A DNA stretch of 64,000 nucleotides. Source: Sphingobium sp. SCG-1. GTDB taxonomy: Bacteria; Pseudomonadota; Alphaproteobacteria; Sphingomonadales; Sphingomonadaceae. Position numbers and translations under genes: made by a program. The notes beneath the pieces are model-generated. The model ran no database searches. It saw only the letters and a list, made by a program, of their open reading frames with translations, and was not told the DNA's origin. Below are positions 25,533 through 35,802 of the stretch, one piece after another. The stretch is taken from the NCBI RefSeq assembly GCF_002953135.1, contig NZ_CP026372.1, positions 2,170,001-2,234,000 of the forward strand, given 5' to 3'. Every line of letters begins with the position of its first letter. Position 1 is the stretch's first letter.

Positions 25533-26882
25533 ATGGACCCGCTGATGCGCATGATGGGCGGCCTTGCTCTTGGTCTAGTCAGTCCGGCGATTGCGCAGGG
25601 CGGGCGGGGAGCGCAGGCCGACCGCGAAGTGGAGCACGACCCGTCGCCATCCCCCGCCACTGCGGACACACAGGAGCGTCCTGGCGAAGGTCTTCTTGAG
25701 GATTCTGGCGGCGTCCGTTCTCGCCTGGCAGCATCGGGGTTACTCATCACCGCACGTTATGCCTCCGAAAGTGCGTATAACATCGCTGGCGGTGACCGGA
25801 AGCTTCTGCGCGAAACCGGCCAGTTCGATGTGTCTGCGCGATTTGACCTTCATCGGCTGGCCGGTATCGAAGGCGGTCGCGTGCAGGCCGCGATCACCTA
25901 CCGCCGAGGGCGTGATCTTGGAGCCGATGCCAATCTGGGCGTTCTACAGCAAGTGCAGGAGGTCTATGGCCGTGGACAGACCTGGCGATTGACGCAATTC
26001 TGGTACGAGCAAAGCTTCGCCAAAGGCCACGTTGCGATCAAGGTCGGGCGCAGTAATCCGGGCGAGGACTTCGCTGCATTTTCCTGTCATTTTCAAAATC
26101 TGAGCTTCTGTGGATCGCCGCCCGGCAACATCGTTGGCGATTACTGGTACAATTGGCCGATAAGCCAATGGTCGGCGCGGGTGCGGGTGAACTTAGCCAA
26201 TGGTGCCTTTGCTCAGGTCGGTGGCTATGAAGTCAATCCGCGTAACCTGCGCAATCGTCTTTTCAACTGGCACTTCCATGGCGCCAGGGGCGTGCTTGTT
26301 CCGATTGAGTTGGGATGGAGCGGAACGTCTTCACGCACTGGTCGCGTGAGCGCTGTGCGCATCGGCGGCTGGTACAGCAGCGCCGATGCCGACGACCTGC
26401 TGCTTGATATTGATCGCCAGCCGCGCCTGCTCACCGGGCTTGACCCGCTGCGCCGCTCATCCCGCTACGGTGTGTGGGTGATGGGGCAGCATCAACTGAC
26501 GGGTCGAGCGGAGAATGGAAAGTCTGTCACTGGCCTCAGCGTCTATGTAAATCTCACGCAAACCGACCGGCGCACGGCAATCACAGATAATCAGATTGCA
26601 GCCGGGCTTTTCCATAAGGGGCTGATCCCGCGACTGCCCGGCGACGTGCTCGGGATCGGCGTCGCCCGGACCAACGTCAATGGGCGGGCTGTGCGCGGAA
26701 GGATGTTGCCAATCGGACCTGGTGGACTTGATGCCGAATATGCGGCGGAGGTCTATTACAGCCTGCATCCCACGAAATGGCTTGAGCTTCGGCCGAACCT
26801 TCAATTCGTCAACCAGCCCGGCGGGCAGCGGAACGCCCCAAACGTCGGGATCATTGGCCTCAAAGGGGCGATAATATTGTGA
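25533..26882 (+). CDS. Carbohydrate porin, OprB family
   Basis: A 449-residue outer membrane protein. The ATG at 25533 has GGAGG 4 bases upstream and is followed by a short hydrophobic signal (MMGGLALGLVSPAIAQG). After a Pro/Asp-rich linker, the barrel region shows OprB-like alternation and motifs such as LRETGQFDVSARFDLHRL, AAITYRRGRDLG and KVGRSNPGEDFAAF. It ends with an aromatic barrel strand. OprB porins admit glucose and similar sugars. It sits 37 bases ahead of gcd, so imported aldoses would meet the periplasm-facing dehydrogenase. The frame extends 24 codons upstream without signal character. Confidence 0.85.
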   Translation: MDPLMRMMGGLALGLVSPAIAQGGRGAQADREVEHDPSPSPATADTQERPGEGLLEDSGGVRSRLAASGLLITARYASESAYNIAGGDRKLLRETGQFDVSARFDLHRLAGIEGGRVQAAITYRRGRDLGADANLGVLQQVQEVYGRGQTWRLTQFWYEQSFAKGHVAIKVGRSNPGEDFAAFSCHFQNLSFCGSPPGNIVGDYWYNWPISQWSARVRVNLANGAFAQVGGYEVNPRNLRNRLFNWHFHGARGVLVPIELGWSGTSSRTGRVSAVRIGGWYSSADADDLLLDIDRQPRLLTGLDPLRRSSRYGVWVMGQHQLTGRAENGKSVTGLSVYVNLTQTDRRTAITDNQIAAGLFHKGLIPRLPGDVLGIGVARTNVNGRAVRGRMLPIGPGGLDAEYAAEVYYSLHPTKWLELRPNLQFVNQPGGQRNAPNVGIIGLKGAIIL

Positions 26883-26919
26883 GCAGGGATCAACGGCGCA
26901 TGAAAACCGGGAGCATTTG

Positions 26920-29346
26920 ATGACTGACACCAAAACATCGAACAATCGGCCGTCAGCCGGGCGAGGCAGCCTGCTGCTGCGTATCACTGCCATACTCATC
27001 GGGCTTTTCGGGCTGGGACTTCTCGGCGGTGGGGGCTGGCTGATCGTGTTGGGCGGAAGCGCCTATTACGCAATTGCAGGTGTCGTGATGCTGGCGGTCG
27101 CGTTGTTGCTGTGGCGGAAGAACGCCGCAGCGCTTCACTTGTTCGCCTTGCTGGTGATCGGCACGATCATATGGGCGATCGCGGAAATCGGCTTCAACTG
27201 GTGGCGGCTAGTGCCGCGTGGCGACGTGATCTTCCTGATCGGCCTGTTCCTGATTACCCCGTGGGTCACACGGCGTCTGGACTCCGGCAAGTGGCGCAAG
27301 ACGGCCGCGCCACTTGCGGCCTCTTTGGTGGTGGCGGGCGTCGTTGCCATTGCCTCCATGTTTACGCATCCGAACGAGTGGGACGGGCAACTGCCTGGCG
27401 CGCGAACGTCGGTTCCGGTCAATTACGCTGGTGTACCGAATGACGACTGGACCGCTTATGGCCGTAGCTGGCGGGGCGACAAATGGTCTCCGCTGACGCA
27501 GGTCACGCCGGAAAATGTCAATCGCCTGAAACTCGCCTGGCAAATCCAGACTGGGGATACCAAACGCCCCGGTGATCCAGAGGAAACCACATACGAACTG
27601 ACGCCCATAAAAGTGGGCGAAACCCTTTATGCCTGCACGCCGCACAACATCGTACTTGCACTGGATGCCGAGACCGGCGCGACACGCTGGCGGTTCGATC
27701 CCCATATCGGCCCGCCAAAGAACCTCCAGCACCTTACTTGCCGGGGCGTTTCGTATCATGATGCCGCATGGCCGGGAGCGACCCGTGCAGCGGGGGGCGA
27801 CTGTCCGCAGCGGATCATCATGGGGACCAACGATTCACGCCTGATCGCGCTGGATGCCCGCACGGGACGCCTATGCCGCAGTTTTGGCAATAACGGCACC
27901 GTCAATCTCTGGCCGGGAATGCCCGGTTATCAGGAAGGCTGGTATCAGTTCACATCGGCGCCGCTCGTCACGCGCGGGCTGATCGTGGTCGGTGGTGCGA
28001 TCTTCGACAATGCGGCGGTCCACATGCCGTCGGGCGTGATCCGCGCCTATGATGTGGCGACTGGCCGACTGGTCTGGAACTTCGATCCCGGCAGGCCCAA
28101 TTCCACGGCGCCGCTCGCACCGGGACAGCATTATGTGCCTTCCACTCCAAATAGCTGGAGCACATCTGCGGCTGATGAAGCGCTCGGCATGATCTACGTG
28201 CCGATGGGTAATGGTGCGATCGATCAATGGGGCGGCAAGCGATCCCCTGAGACCGAGCGGTTCACGGCTACCATTCTGGCCCTCGACATAGCAACGGGAC
28301 GGCCGCGATGGACATTCCAGACGGTGCACCATGACCTTTGGGACATGGACGTACCTTCGCAGCCCGCACTCGTCGACCTGAACATACCAAAGCGCGGCGT
28401 CGTGCCGGCACTCGTTCAATCGACCAAGACAGGCAACATCTTCGTGCTCGACCGGAGGACCGGCGTCCCAATCCACCCAGTCACTGAACGGCCTGTTCCG
28501 AGTGGCCCCGCGCCCGGTGATCGCCTGTCGCCGACTCAGCCTTTTTCCTCAGCATCCTTCATGCCCGACCGCCTCGTTCGTGAATCGGACATGTGGGGAG
28601 CAACCATGTTCGACCAACTGGCCTGCCGCATCGCCTTCAGGAGCCTGCGCTACGATGGTCCTTTCACGCCGCCATCGCTCAAGGGGTCGCTGGTGTTCCC
28701 CGGTAATTTCGGAGTAATGGATTGGGGCGGCATGGCGATCGATCCCGTTCGGCAGGTCGCCTTCGCCCATCCTAATTACATGGCATTTGTCGACAAGCTT
28801 ATCCCTCAGCATCCGGCCGGGCCACAAAACCATCGCAATGGGGGGCCTGCGGGATCGTCCGACCGTGGCGGGTCGTCGGAACATGGTTTTAATCCCAACG
28901 CCGGCGCGCCGTTCGCGGTGTCCCTCAACCCGTTCCTGTCGCCAGTCGGCTTACCCTGTCAGGCGCCACCATGGGGCTATGTCGCCGGGATGGACCTTGT
29001 GACCGGCAAAGTGGTTTGGCGTCACAAGAATGGCACCATTCGAGACGAAACGCCCTTGCCGATGCCGTTCAAGCTCGGGGTGCCGACGCTCGGCGGCCCT
29101 ATGATGACGGCTGGCGGCGTAGCCTTCATGAGTTCGACGCTCGACTATTACTTGCGTGCGTACGACGTGACGTCCGGAAAGGTGCTATGGCGGGCGAGGC
29201 TTCCCGCCGGCGCACAGGCAACGCCGATGACGTATCGGTCTCCCAAGAGCGGGCGGCAGTTCGTTGTCGTGGTTGCGGGTGGACATGGCTCACTGGGCAC
29301 CAAGCTGGGCGACTCCATTATCGCCTATGCCCTTCCTCGTTCCTGA
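26920..29346 (+). CDS. gcd: Membrane-bound PQQ-dependent glucose/quinate dehydrogenase
   Basis: An 808-residue quinoprotein. About five transmembrane helices occupy residues 20-150 (for example IGLFGLGLLGGGGWLIVLGG). The eight-bladed propeller faces the periplasm and opens with DDWTAYGRSWRGDKWSPLTQ. Propeller motifs include ALDAETGATRWRFDP, LDIATGRPRWTFQTVHHDLW and MDWGGMAIDP. It oxidises aldoses such as glucose to the lactone and passes electrons to ubiquinone. The ATG at 26920 has GGGAG 6 bases upstream; a TTG one codon earlier is less likely. The substrate could be glucose, quinate or shikimate; the neighbouring porin and glucokinase favour glucose. PQQ synthesis genes are not in the window. 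Confidence 0.9.
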   Translation: MTDTKTSNNRPSAGRGSLLLRITAILIGLFGLGLLGGGGWLIVLGGSAYYAIAGVVMLAVALLLWRKNAAALHLFALLVIGTIIWAIAEIGFNWWRLVPRGDVIFLIGLFLITPWVTRRLDSGKWRKTAAPLAASLVVAGVVAIASMFTHPNEWDGQLPGARTSVPVNYAGVPNDDWTAYGRSWRGDKWSPLTQVTPENVNRLKLAWQIQTGDTKRPGDPEETTYELTPIKVGETLYACTPHNIVLALDAETGATRWRFDPHIGPPKNLQHLTCRGVSYHDAAWPGATRAAGGDCPQRIIMGTNDSRLIALDARTGRLCRSFGNNGTVNLWPGMPGYQEGWYQFTSAPLVTRGLIVVGGAIFDNAAVHMPSGVIRAYDVATGRLVWNFDPGRPNSTAPLAPGQHYVPSTPNSWSTSAADEALGMIYVPMGNGAIDQWGGKRSPETERFTATILALDIATGRPRWTFQTVHHDLWDMDVPSQPALVDLNIPKRGVVPALVQSTKTGNIFVLDRRTGVPIHPVTERPVPSGPAPGDRLSPTQPFSSASFMPDRLVRESDMWGATMFDQLACRIAFRSLRYDGPFTPPSLKGSLVFPGNFGVMDWGGMAIDPVRQVAFAHPNYMAFVDKLIPQHPAGPQNHRNGGPAGSSDRGGSSEHGFNPNAGAPFAVSLNPFLSPVGLPCQAPPWGYVAGMDLVTGKVVWRHKNGTIRDETPLPMPFKLGVPTLGGPMMTAGGVAFMSSTLDYYLRAYDVTSGKVLWRARLPAGAQATPMTYRSPKSGRQFVVVVAGGHGSLGTKLGDSIIAYALPRS

Positions 29347-29389
29347 TGTTCTTGAGGTGCCCCAAGATCACGGACCAAGAAACTATTGA

Positions 29390-29414
29390 GGAACAAAAGG
29401 TTTCGAACTGCGTC
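29390..29414 (+). promoter_or_regulatory. Candidate ECF-type promoter ahead of tamA
   Basis: GGAAC at 29390-29394, a 16-base spacer, then CGTCT from 29411. The pattern resembles RpoE/ECF promoters (GGAAC then GTC). It lies about 60 bases upstream of tamA, an outer membrane assembly gene, a class often under envelope-stress sigma factors. Confidence 0.35.
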
Positions 29415-29476
29415 TCTACGTCTGAAGCCGGCGAGTATGTGAAAGCATACCGTTGGAGAGGGGCGTTCTTGAAATC

Positions 29477-31564
29477 ATGCAGTTGCGCGTAACGGGATTG
29501 AAGATCTGGGCCTTGGCGGCTTCGGTAAGCATTGCTGCGATCGCTAGTGCTCAGGAACAACCTGCGCCCGCTACGCCGCCCGCCGACGTTATCATCGACG
29601 ATCAGTCCTTCAACGCGCAGCTGCCCCCGCTCGGCGAGGATTTGAACGCGCCATTACCGAGCATCGACACTTATCTGGATAATGATGCGGCGACCGCACC
29701 GAGCGCAGTGACGCAATTGCCTCCTGCACAAGATCCTAAGACAGAGGCGGAACTCGCGCAGCCTCTGGTTCCGCTGAACAATGTCGACGTGCAACCTGTG
29801 GAAGTCGCCCGCGACGACGATGCACAAAAACCTGCTGAAGTGCGTTACAGCTTCACGGTGCAGGGACTTGACGAGGTCGGCCTGGACGACCGCTTCAAGG
29901 AACTATCCGCTTTGCAGGACGGCAAGGGCAAGGCGGATACTGCCGCCATGATCCAGGCGCGAGCGAGGGAGGACGAGGCTCTCGCCGTCCGCCTGCTGAA
30001 GTCTGAAGGTTATTACGATGCCACCGCCCTTGCCTCACTGGATAGGGGTTCGGGTGAGAATGCGGGACTGGTGGCCGTCCTGACCGTCACGCCGGGCAAA
30101 CAGTATAAGCTGGGCGAGATTGTGGTGACTGCGCCGCCAACCACGCCCCCCGATCTCATCCGCAAGAACCTGCCGCTGAATACCGGCGACCCCATCATCT
30201 CGGAACGTATCGAGGCGGCGGAGGCCAATGTGGCGCTGGAACTGCCGCGCAATGGCTATCCGTTTGTCGACATCGGTCAGCGCGACATCGTGCTGGACGG
30301 CGCCAGTGTGACGGGTGACTATACCCTTCCGGTCGAGACCGGACCGCGCAGCCGGTTTCGGGGCATAACGACCAGCGGCAAGCCGGCGTTTGGCGCCGAT
30401 CATATCGCGGTGCTGGCGCGCTTCGACCGTGATGACCTTTACGATAGCCGCCAGGTCGATGATTTGCGTCGCGCGCTCACCGCGACGAGCCTTTTCTCCA
30501 GCGTGTCGGTAGAACCGGTGCGCACTGGCGAGATCGCAGCCGACGGCACTGAATATGTCGATATGCAGGTGGAGCAGGACGCCGGACCGGCGCGGACGCT
30601 TGCCGGCGATGCCGGGTACGGGACGGGTCAGGGTTTCCGCGCCGAAGCGACATGGACGCATCGCAACCTGTTTCCGCCCGAAGGCGCGCTCATCCTGAAC
30701 GCCGTTGGCGGCACGCAGGAGCAAGGCGTCGGCGCAACGTTCCGCCGGTCCAATGCAGGCCGCCGTGACCGCACCGTGCAAGCTTCCATCTCCGCTAACC
30801 ATCAGGATTACGCCGCCTATGAAGCGTTCACTGCGACGCTGGCCGGAAGCATCTCGCGGGTATCCACGCCGATCTTCCAGAAGCGCTGGACATGGTCCTA
30901 TGGATTTGAAGTGCTCGCATCGAATGAAAAGACGCTGAATCTGGCTACAGGCGACAGCTCCCGGCTAACATACTTCATCGGCGCTCTGCCGGGTCAGTTG
31001 GGGTATGATCTCTCCGACGATCTGCTTAACCCGACCAAGGGAATGCGCGCCACCATTCGGGTTTCGCCCGAGGCTTCGCTGCAAGGGAATGTGTCTCCCT
31101 ATGTCCGCGCGTCGTTCGACCTGTCGGGCTATTACCCGGTTTCGGACAGCCTCGTCATCGCGGCGCGGACCCGGCTTGGTACGATCAGCGGCACTTCGCT
31201 CGACAATGTCGCGCCGTCCCGCAGGATATACGCGGGCGGCGGCGGATCGGTGCGCGGGTTCGGATTTCAGGAACTGGGACCAAAGGACGCGAACAATGAT
31301 CCGGTCGGCGGACGTTCGGTGAACGAGTTCGCTGTCGAGGCGCGCTATCGGTTCGGGAACTTCGGGATCGTGCCGTTCCTTGATGCGGGCCAGGTCTATA
31401 ACGGCTCCATACCCAAATTCTCGGACATCCGGTTCGGGGCGGGTATCGGCGGTCGCTTCTATACCAATTTCGGACCGTTTCGCGCAGACGTCGCCATGCC
31501 GCTCAATCGGCAACCCGGCGAATCAAAGGTCGCCGTGTATATCGGCATCGGACAGGCATTTTGA
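29477..31564 (+). CDS. tamA: Outer membrane assembly protein, BamA/TamA family
   Basis: A 695-residue Omp85 protein. From ATG 29477 there is a signal peptide (WALAASVSIAAIASAQEQ), a Pro/Asp-rich linker to about residue 120, POTRA-like repeats at about 125-370, and a 16-strand barrel at the C-terminus. The loop-6 signature GGGGSVRGFGFQELGP is present near residue 590. With TamB it helps insert outer membrane proteins or move lipids. A TTG start at 29453 is in frame; neither start has an ideally placed ribosome site. It overlaps tamB by 1 base, so the pair is an operon. Confidence 0.92.
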   Translation: MQLRVTGLKIWALAASVSIAAIASAQEQPAPATPPADVIIDDQSFNAQLPPLGEDLNAPLPSIDTYLDNDAATAPSAVTQLPPAQDPKTEAELAQPLVPLNNVDVQPVEVARDDDAQKPAEVRYSFTVQGLDEVGLDDRFKELSALQDGKGKADTAAMIQARAREDEALAVRLLKSEGYYDATALASLDRGSGENAGLVAVLTVTPGKQYKLGEIVVTAPPTTPPDLIRKNLPLNTGDPIISERIEAAEANVALELPRNGYPFVDIGQRDIVLDGASVTGDYTLPVETGPRSRFRGITTSGKPAFGADHIAVLARFDRDDLYDSRQVDDLRRALTATSLFSSVSVEPVRTGEIAADGTEYVDMQVEQDAGPARTLAGDAGYGTGQGFRAEATWTHRNLFPPEGALILNAVGGTQEQGVGATFRRSNAGRRDRTVQASISANHQDYAAYEAFTATLAGSISRVSTPIFQKRWTWSYGFEVLASNEKTLNLATGDSSRLTYFIGALPGQLGYDLSDDLLNPTKGMRATIRVSPEASLQGNVSPYVRASFDLSGYYPVSDSLVIAARTRLGTISGTSLDNVAPSRRIYAGGGGSVRGFGFQELGPKDANNDPVGGRSVNEFAVEARYRFGNFGIVPFLDAGQVYNGSIPKFSDIRFGAGIGGRFYTNFGPFRADVAMPLNRQPGESKVAVYIGIGQAF

Positions 31565-34500
31565 TGGCCGAGGAGCAAACCGCCACAGTCGCCCGTCGCC
31601 CGGCATGGCAGCGCATAGCCCTCTGGGTGGGCGGAGTCGTCCTCGCGCTGATCCTGCTGATCGCGGTTCTACTCGTCGGCCTCAACACCTCACCGGGCAA
31701 GCGCTTCCTGGTCAAGCAGATCGCGGCGCTGCAACTCGAATCCGGTATGCGGATCGGGATCGGGCGGATCGATGGGTCGATCTACAGCGATATGGTCATT
31801 CACGACCTTACGCTGCGTGATCCCAAGGGCATCTTTGCGACAAGTCCGGAGGTGCGCGTCGACTGGTCTCCATTTCAGTATATTCGCAACCATATTCAGG
31901 TGCGCGCCGTCACGTCGCCGCGCATCCTCATCCTGCGTAGCCCGCAATTCAATCAGACGCCGTCCGATCCGAACGCGCCTTGGTTGCCAAATCTGGATAT
32001 CGACATCGATCGATTGAAGATCGACCGCCTTGAACTTGCGCCGCCTGTCACCGGGGCACGGCGGATCGTCGCGATATCGGGCGCTGCTCATATTGCAGAT
32101 GGCCGAGCACAGATAAACGCCGATGCGCGCGCCGACAGTGGCGATCGCTTGCGGGCTTCGCTCGACGCAGTGCCTGACCAGAACCGGCTGACGATGCAGG
32201 GGCGGCTGGATGCGCCCGGCAACGGCATTGTCGCTGCTATGACTGGCATCAAGCAGCCGCTGACGATGACGCTTGATGGCAAAGGAAGCTGGCAGGCGTG
32301 GAATGGCAAGCTGCTGACCACGGCGCCGCAGGGCCGCTTGGTCGACATCTCGCTGGCGGCACGCAACGGCACGTTCACCGCCAAAGGTCCGCTGCGTCCC
32401 GGATTGGTTATGGAAGGGCCGGTTGAGCGCCTGACGTCACCTGAACTTGCGCTCGACATGACAGCGACGTTGGCGGAGCGCCGCATGAACCTGCGCGGAA
32501 GCCTTCGGTCTTCGGCTTTGGCAGCGAATGTGGACGGATTGATCGACCTCGCGAAAAGCCGCTTCGGTAATTTGAAGGTCAACGCACAGTTGCTGACGCC
32601 CGGCGCGATCATGGAGAAAGTGCGTGGCCGCGATGTGCGCGCGGCGGTCGTGCTCGACGGCCCATTCGCAACACCCTTCATCGATTACGATGTGACTGCC
32701 GCGCAACTGGCGTTCGATGCGACGGGTATCGAGGGTCTGCGCGCCAGCGGGCGCGCGGTGATAGACGCCGATCGCATCCGTATTCCGCTTACTGCGCAGG
32801 CGCGGCGGGTGACTGGCCTTAACGCGGCGGCGGGCGGGTTGCTCCAGAATCTCCGCCTCAAGGGGGATTTCGCCTATGCTTCGGGCAAGCTCATCAGCGA
32901 TAATCTCAAGATCGACAGCGACAAGGTGGACGCAACTGCCATCGTACTGGCCGACTTGCCGAACGCGATCTACCGGGGCGCGCTTAAAGGGCGCGTCAAT
33001 GACTATCGCATAGATGGCGTGGGCATCGTCAACCTGACGACCGATGTCGAACTGGTGCCGGGCGCGAAGGGCGGCTTCGGCTTGTCGGGTCGCTTCGGTG
33101 TGCGTACCGCGCGCCTCGACAACGCAAGTGTGCGTGATTTCCTTGGCGGCAATGCATTAATTACCGGGCGGATCGGCATGACGCCCGAAGGCACGTTCAC
33201 GCTGGCGCAGTTGAAGGGTGCTGCGCCAAGCTTCACGATATTATCGGGGTCGGGCCGTTACGCGACTAACGGCGCGGTATCCTTCGATGCAGCCGCAACG
33301 TCGCGTCAATATGGGCCTCTCGCGCTTTCGGTCCGGGGAACGCTTGATCGGCCGCAGGCGGTGCTGCGAGCGGCGCGGCCCAATGTGGGCGTGCAACTGA
33401 ACAATGTCGTCGCAAAACTGAATGGCGAGGCCGCAGGCTATCGTCTGGAGGCAACCGGCGGCTCGCCCTATGGTCCGTTCTTCGCGAATGTCTTGATCCG
33501 CACCGCGCGTGGGCCATTGACCATCGACATTTCGAAAGCGCGGTTTGCGGGTGTCGACTTCGCCGGAACCTTACGGCAGAGCGCCCAGGGTCCGTTCACG
33601 GGCCGACTGAGCATGAATGGATCGGGCATAGCGGGCGCTGTCCTGCTGGCCAATGCCGGCGGTGTGCAGGGCGTGGATGTCAGCGCCACTGCCAGTAACG
33701 CAAAACTGCCCGGCGACCTCAACATCGTCATCGGTCGCGCCATCGTGAATGCGTCGATCATGCTCTACGAAACGCCGCAAGTGGTTGCCGACGTGCAGTT
33801 GGCCAACACCGCTTATGGCGAATATGTCGTGCGGCAGGCGCGGGGCAAGGTGAATTACCGTGGTGGTCGCGGGACGGCACAACTGGTCGCCAATGGCACC
33901 AGCGGCGTGCCTTTCAACATCGCCATGAACGCGGCGTTGCGGCCCAACCTCTATGCCGTTGCGCTGAAAGGTCGCGCAGACCGCGTGGATTTCAGGCTCG
34001 CAAAGCCTGCGATCATCCGCGCCGATCGCAATGGCTACCGTCTTGAACCCGCGACCCTCGTCTTGCCTCAAGGGTCCATCAACTTCGCAGGCAAATTTGG
34101 CGACGAGACGACGCTACAAGCGCGGTTCAAGGACTTCGACCTTGCCATCGCCAACATCTTCACGCCGGGTTTGGGCGTGGGAGGAACAGCGACCGGAACA
34201 CTCGACTATGTGCAGCGAGGCGCGGCATTCCCGACTGCTACGACGCGGGTGTCTGTTGCCAACTTCACGCGCAGCAGCTTGTCCGCTGTGTCCGAGCCCG
34301 TAGCGATCGCGATGGAAGGTAAACTCCAGAACGGTAACGGTGATTTGCGCGCGCTCATCCGCAAAAATGGCACATCGGTAGGTCGCGCCATCGTGACACT
34401 GCGCGGTGCAGGCGGCGGAAGCTGGACGAACCAGTTGATGCAGGGTGCACTGGGTGGAGGCATCCGTTACAACGGGCCTGCCGATGTGCTGTTCTCCTTT

Positions 34501-35739
34501 GCAGGACAGCCCGACCAGCAATTGACCGGCGGCATAGCGCTGGCGGCAGACTTCAGCGGACAAGCCAATGACCCGAGGTTCAATGGCCTGGTCCGCGCCA
34601 ATGCGCTGACGTATGAGAACGAGACGTTCGGCACCAAGGTTACAAGCATGCAGTTGGATGGCCGCTTCACACGCGATCTGCTTGAAATCCGCCGCTTCAA
34701 TGGCCGCGCAGGCGATGGCAGTGTGCAGGCTTCCGGGCGCGTCAGCCTGTCAGCCGCCAGCGGATTTCCGATGGATATTCGGGTCGTGCTCGACCGTGCA
34801 CGACTGGCGCGCAGCGATGCACTTGGAACTGTCGTATCGGGCAATCTCGCGATCACCAATTCTCCCGCCAATGGAGCGCTCGTCGCGGGTGACTTGCGCT
34901 TGCCGGAGTTGCGCTACCAGATCATCCGGCAGGGTGGCGCACAGATCCGCGAACTGACCGGTGTGAGGCGAAAAGGCGAAGCCCTCACTCCGGTGAACGC
35001 TGTCAGCACCGGCGCGCCGCCCAGCTTGTTCAAACTCAACATTCGCGTGCGCGCCGACAATCAGATTTTCGTAAGCGGCATGGGTCTGGAATCGGAGTGG
35101 AAAACCGACTTGCGGATTACCGGCACCACCGCCGCGCCAAAGATCGCGGGTGGACTGGATGTCATTCGGGGCACTTACAGTTTCTCGGGCAAGCGCTTCG
35201 AATTGACGAAGGGGAGCATCCGCTTCAACGGCAGCGATCCCTATAATCCGTCTATCGTGATATCGGCCAGCACCTCGGTGGAGGGCGTGACGGCGATATT
35301 GAATGTCACCGGCACGGCGCAACGACCGGAAATCGCCTTCACCTCCACGCCGAACCTGCCGCAGGATGAAGTCTTGTCTCGTATCCTGTTCGGCAGCAAC
35401 GTCTCGAACCTGTCGGCAACGCAGGCGATCCAGTTGGCCGCTGCGCTGAACAGCCTGCGCGGGAGCGGTGGAGGGCTGAATCCGCTCGGCAAGCTTCAGG
35501 GCGCGTCCGGTATCGATCGCCTGCGCATATTGGGTGCGGACAATGCAACAGGGCGTGGCACAGCCCTTGCGGCGGGCCAGTACCTCACGAACAATGTCTA
35601 TGTTGAGATTATCACCGACGCGCGCGGCTTCACTGCGACTCAGTTGGAGGTCGCACTTTCGAAGGCCCTGAGCGTGCTGTCCCAGACCGGGGGCGCGACG
35701 GGGACATCCGTTAACGTACGATATTCCAAAGATTACTAA
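31564..35739 (+). CDS. tamB: Translocation and assembly module protein TamB (DUF490)
   Basis: A 1391-residue envelope protein. One N-terminal membrane helix (VGGVVLALILLIAVLLVGLN, about 19-38) anchors it in the inner membrane. The rest is a long, repetitive beta-rich body spanning the periplasm, of the AsmA-like/lipid-bridge type. The C-terminal 350 residues match the DUF490/TamB domain (GGLDVIRGTYSFSGKRFEL, FTSTPNLPQDEVLSRILFG). It acts with TamA in outer membrane biogenesis and probably phospholipid transport. ATG 31564 shares one base with the tamA stop. Its length is near the family norm. Confidence 0.93.
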   Translation: MAEEQTATVARRPAWQRIALWVGGVVLALILLIAVLLVGLNTSPGKRFLVKQIAALQLESGMRIGIGRIDGSIYSDMVIHDLTLRDPKGIFATSPEVRVDWSPFQYIRNHIQVRAVTSPRILILRSPQFNQTPSDPNAPWLPNLDIDIDRLKIDRLELAPPVTGARRIVAISGAAHIADGRAQINADARADSGDRLRASLDAVPDQNRLTMQGRLDAPGNGIVAAMTGIKQPLTMTLDGKGSWQAWNGKLLTTAPQGRLVDISLAARNGTFTAKGPLRPGLVMEGPVERLTSPELALDMTATLAERRMNLRGSLRSSALAANVDGLIDLAKSRFGNLKVNAQLLTPGAIMEKVRGRDVRAAVVLDGPFATPFIDYDVTAAQLAFDATGIEGLRASGRAVIDADRIRIPLTAQARRVTGLNAAAGGLLQNLRLKGDFAYASGKLISDNLKIDSDKVDATAIVLADLPNAIYRGALKGRVNDYRIDGVGIVNLTTDVELVPGAKGGFGLSGRFGVRTARLDNASVRDFLGGNALITGRIGMTPEGTFTLAQLKGAAPSFTILSGSGRYATNGAVSFDAAATSRQYGPLALSVRGTLDRPQAVLRAARPNVGVQLNNVVAKLNGEAAGYRLEATGGSPYGPFFANVLIRTARGPLTIDISKARFAGVDFAGTLRQSAQGPFTGRLSMNGSGIAGAVLLANAGGVQGVDVSATASNAKLPGDLNIVIGRAIVNASIMLYETPQVVADVQLANTAYGEYVVRQARGKVNYRGGRGTAQLVANGTSGVPFNIAMNAALRPNLYAVALKGRADRVDFRLAKPAIIRADRNGYRLEPATLVLPQGSINFAGKFGDETTLQARFKDFDLAIANIFTPGLGVGGTATGTLDYVQRGAAFPTATTRVSVANFTRSSLSAVSEPVAIAMEGKLQNGNGDLRALIRKNGTSVGRAIVTLRGAGGGSWTNQLMQGALGGGIRYNGPADVLFSFAGQPDQQLTGGIALAADFSGQANDPRFNGLVRANALTYENETFGTKVTSMQLDGRFTRDLLEIRRFNGRAGDGSVQASGRVSLSAASGFPMDIRVVLDRARLARSDALGTVVSGNLAITNSPANGALVAGDLRLPELRYQIIRQGGAQIRELTGVRRKGEALTPVNAVSTGAPPSLFKLNIRVRADNQIFVSGMGLESEWKTDLRITGTTAAPKIAGGLDVIRGTYSFSGKRFELTKGSIRFNGSDPYNPSIVISASTSVEGVTAILNVTGTAQRPEIAFTSTPNLPQDEVLSRILFGSNVSNLSATQAIQLAAALNSLRGSGGGLNPLGKLQGASGIDRLRILGADNATGRGTALAAGQYLTNNVYVEIITDARGFTATQLEVALSKALSVLSQTGGATGTSVNVRYSKDY

Positions 35740-35802
35740 GCGGAGAGGAACAACCGCCCGCGTGCAGCATTGCCCTGATGGGGTTGAACAGGGAGATATG
35801 CT

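Noticed and set aside
35747..35771. GGAAC-N16-CATT as an ECF promoter for the 91-residue gene
   Set aside because: The -10 element departs from CGTT and the gap to tamB is only 63 bases, so read-through is as likely.
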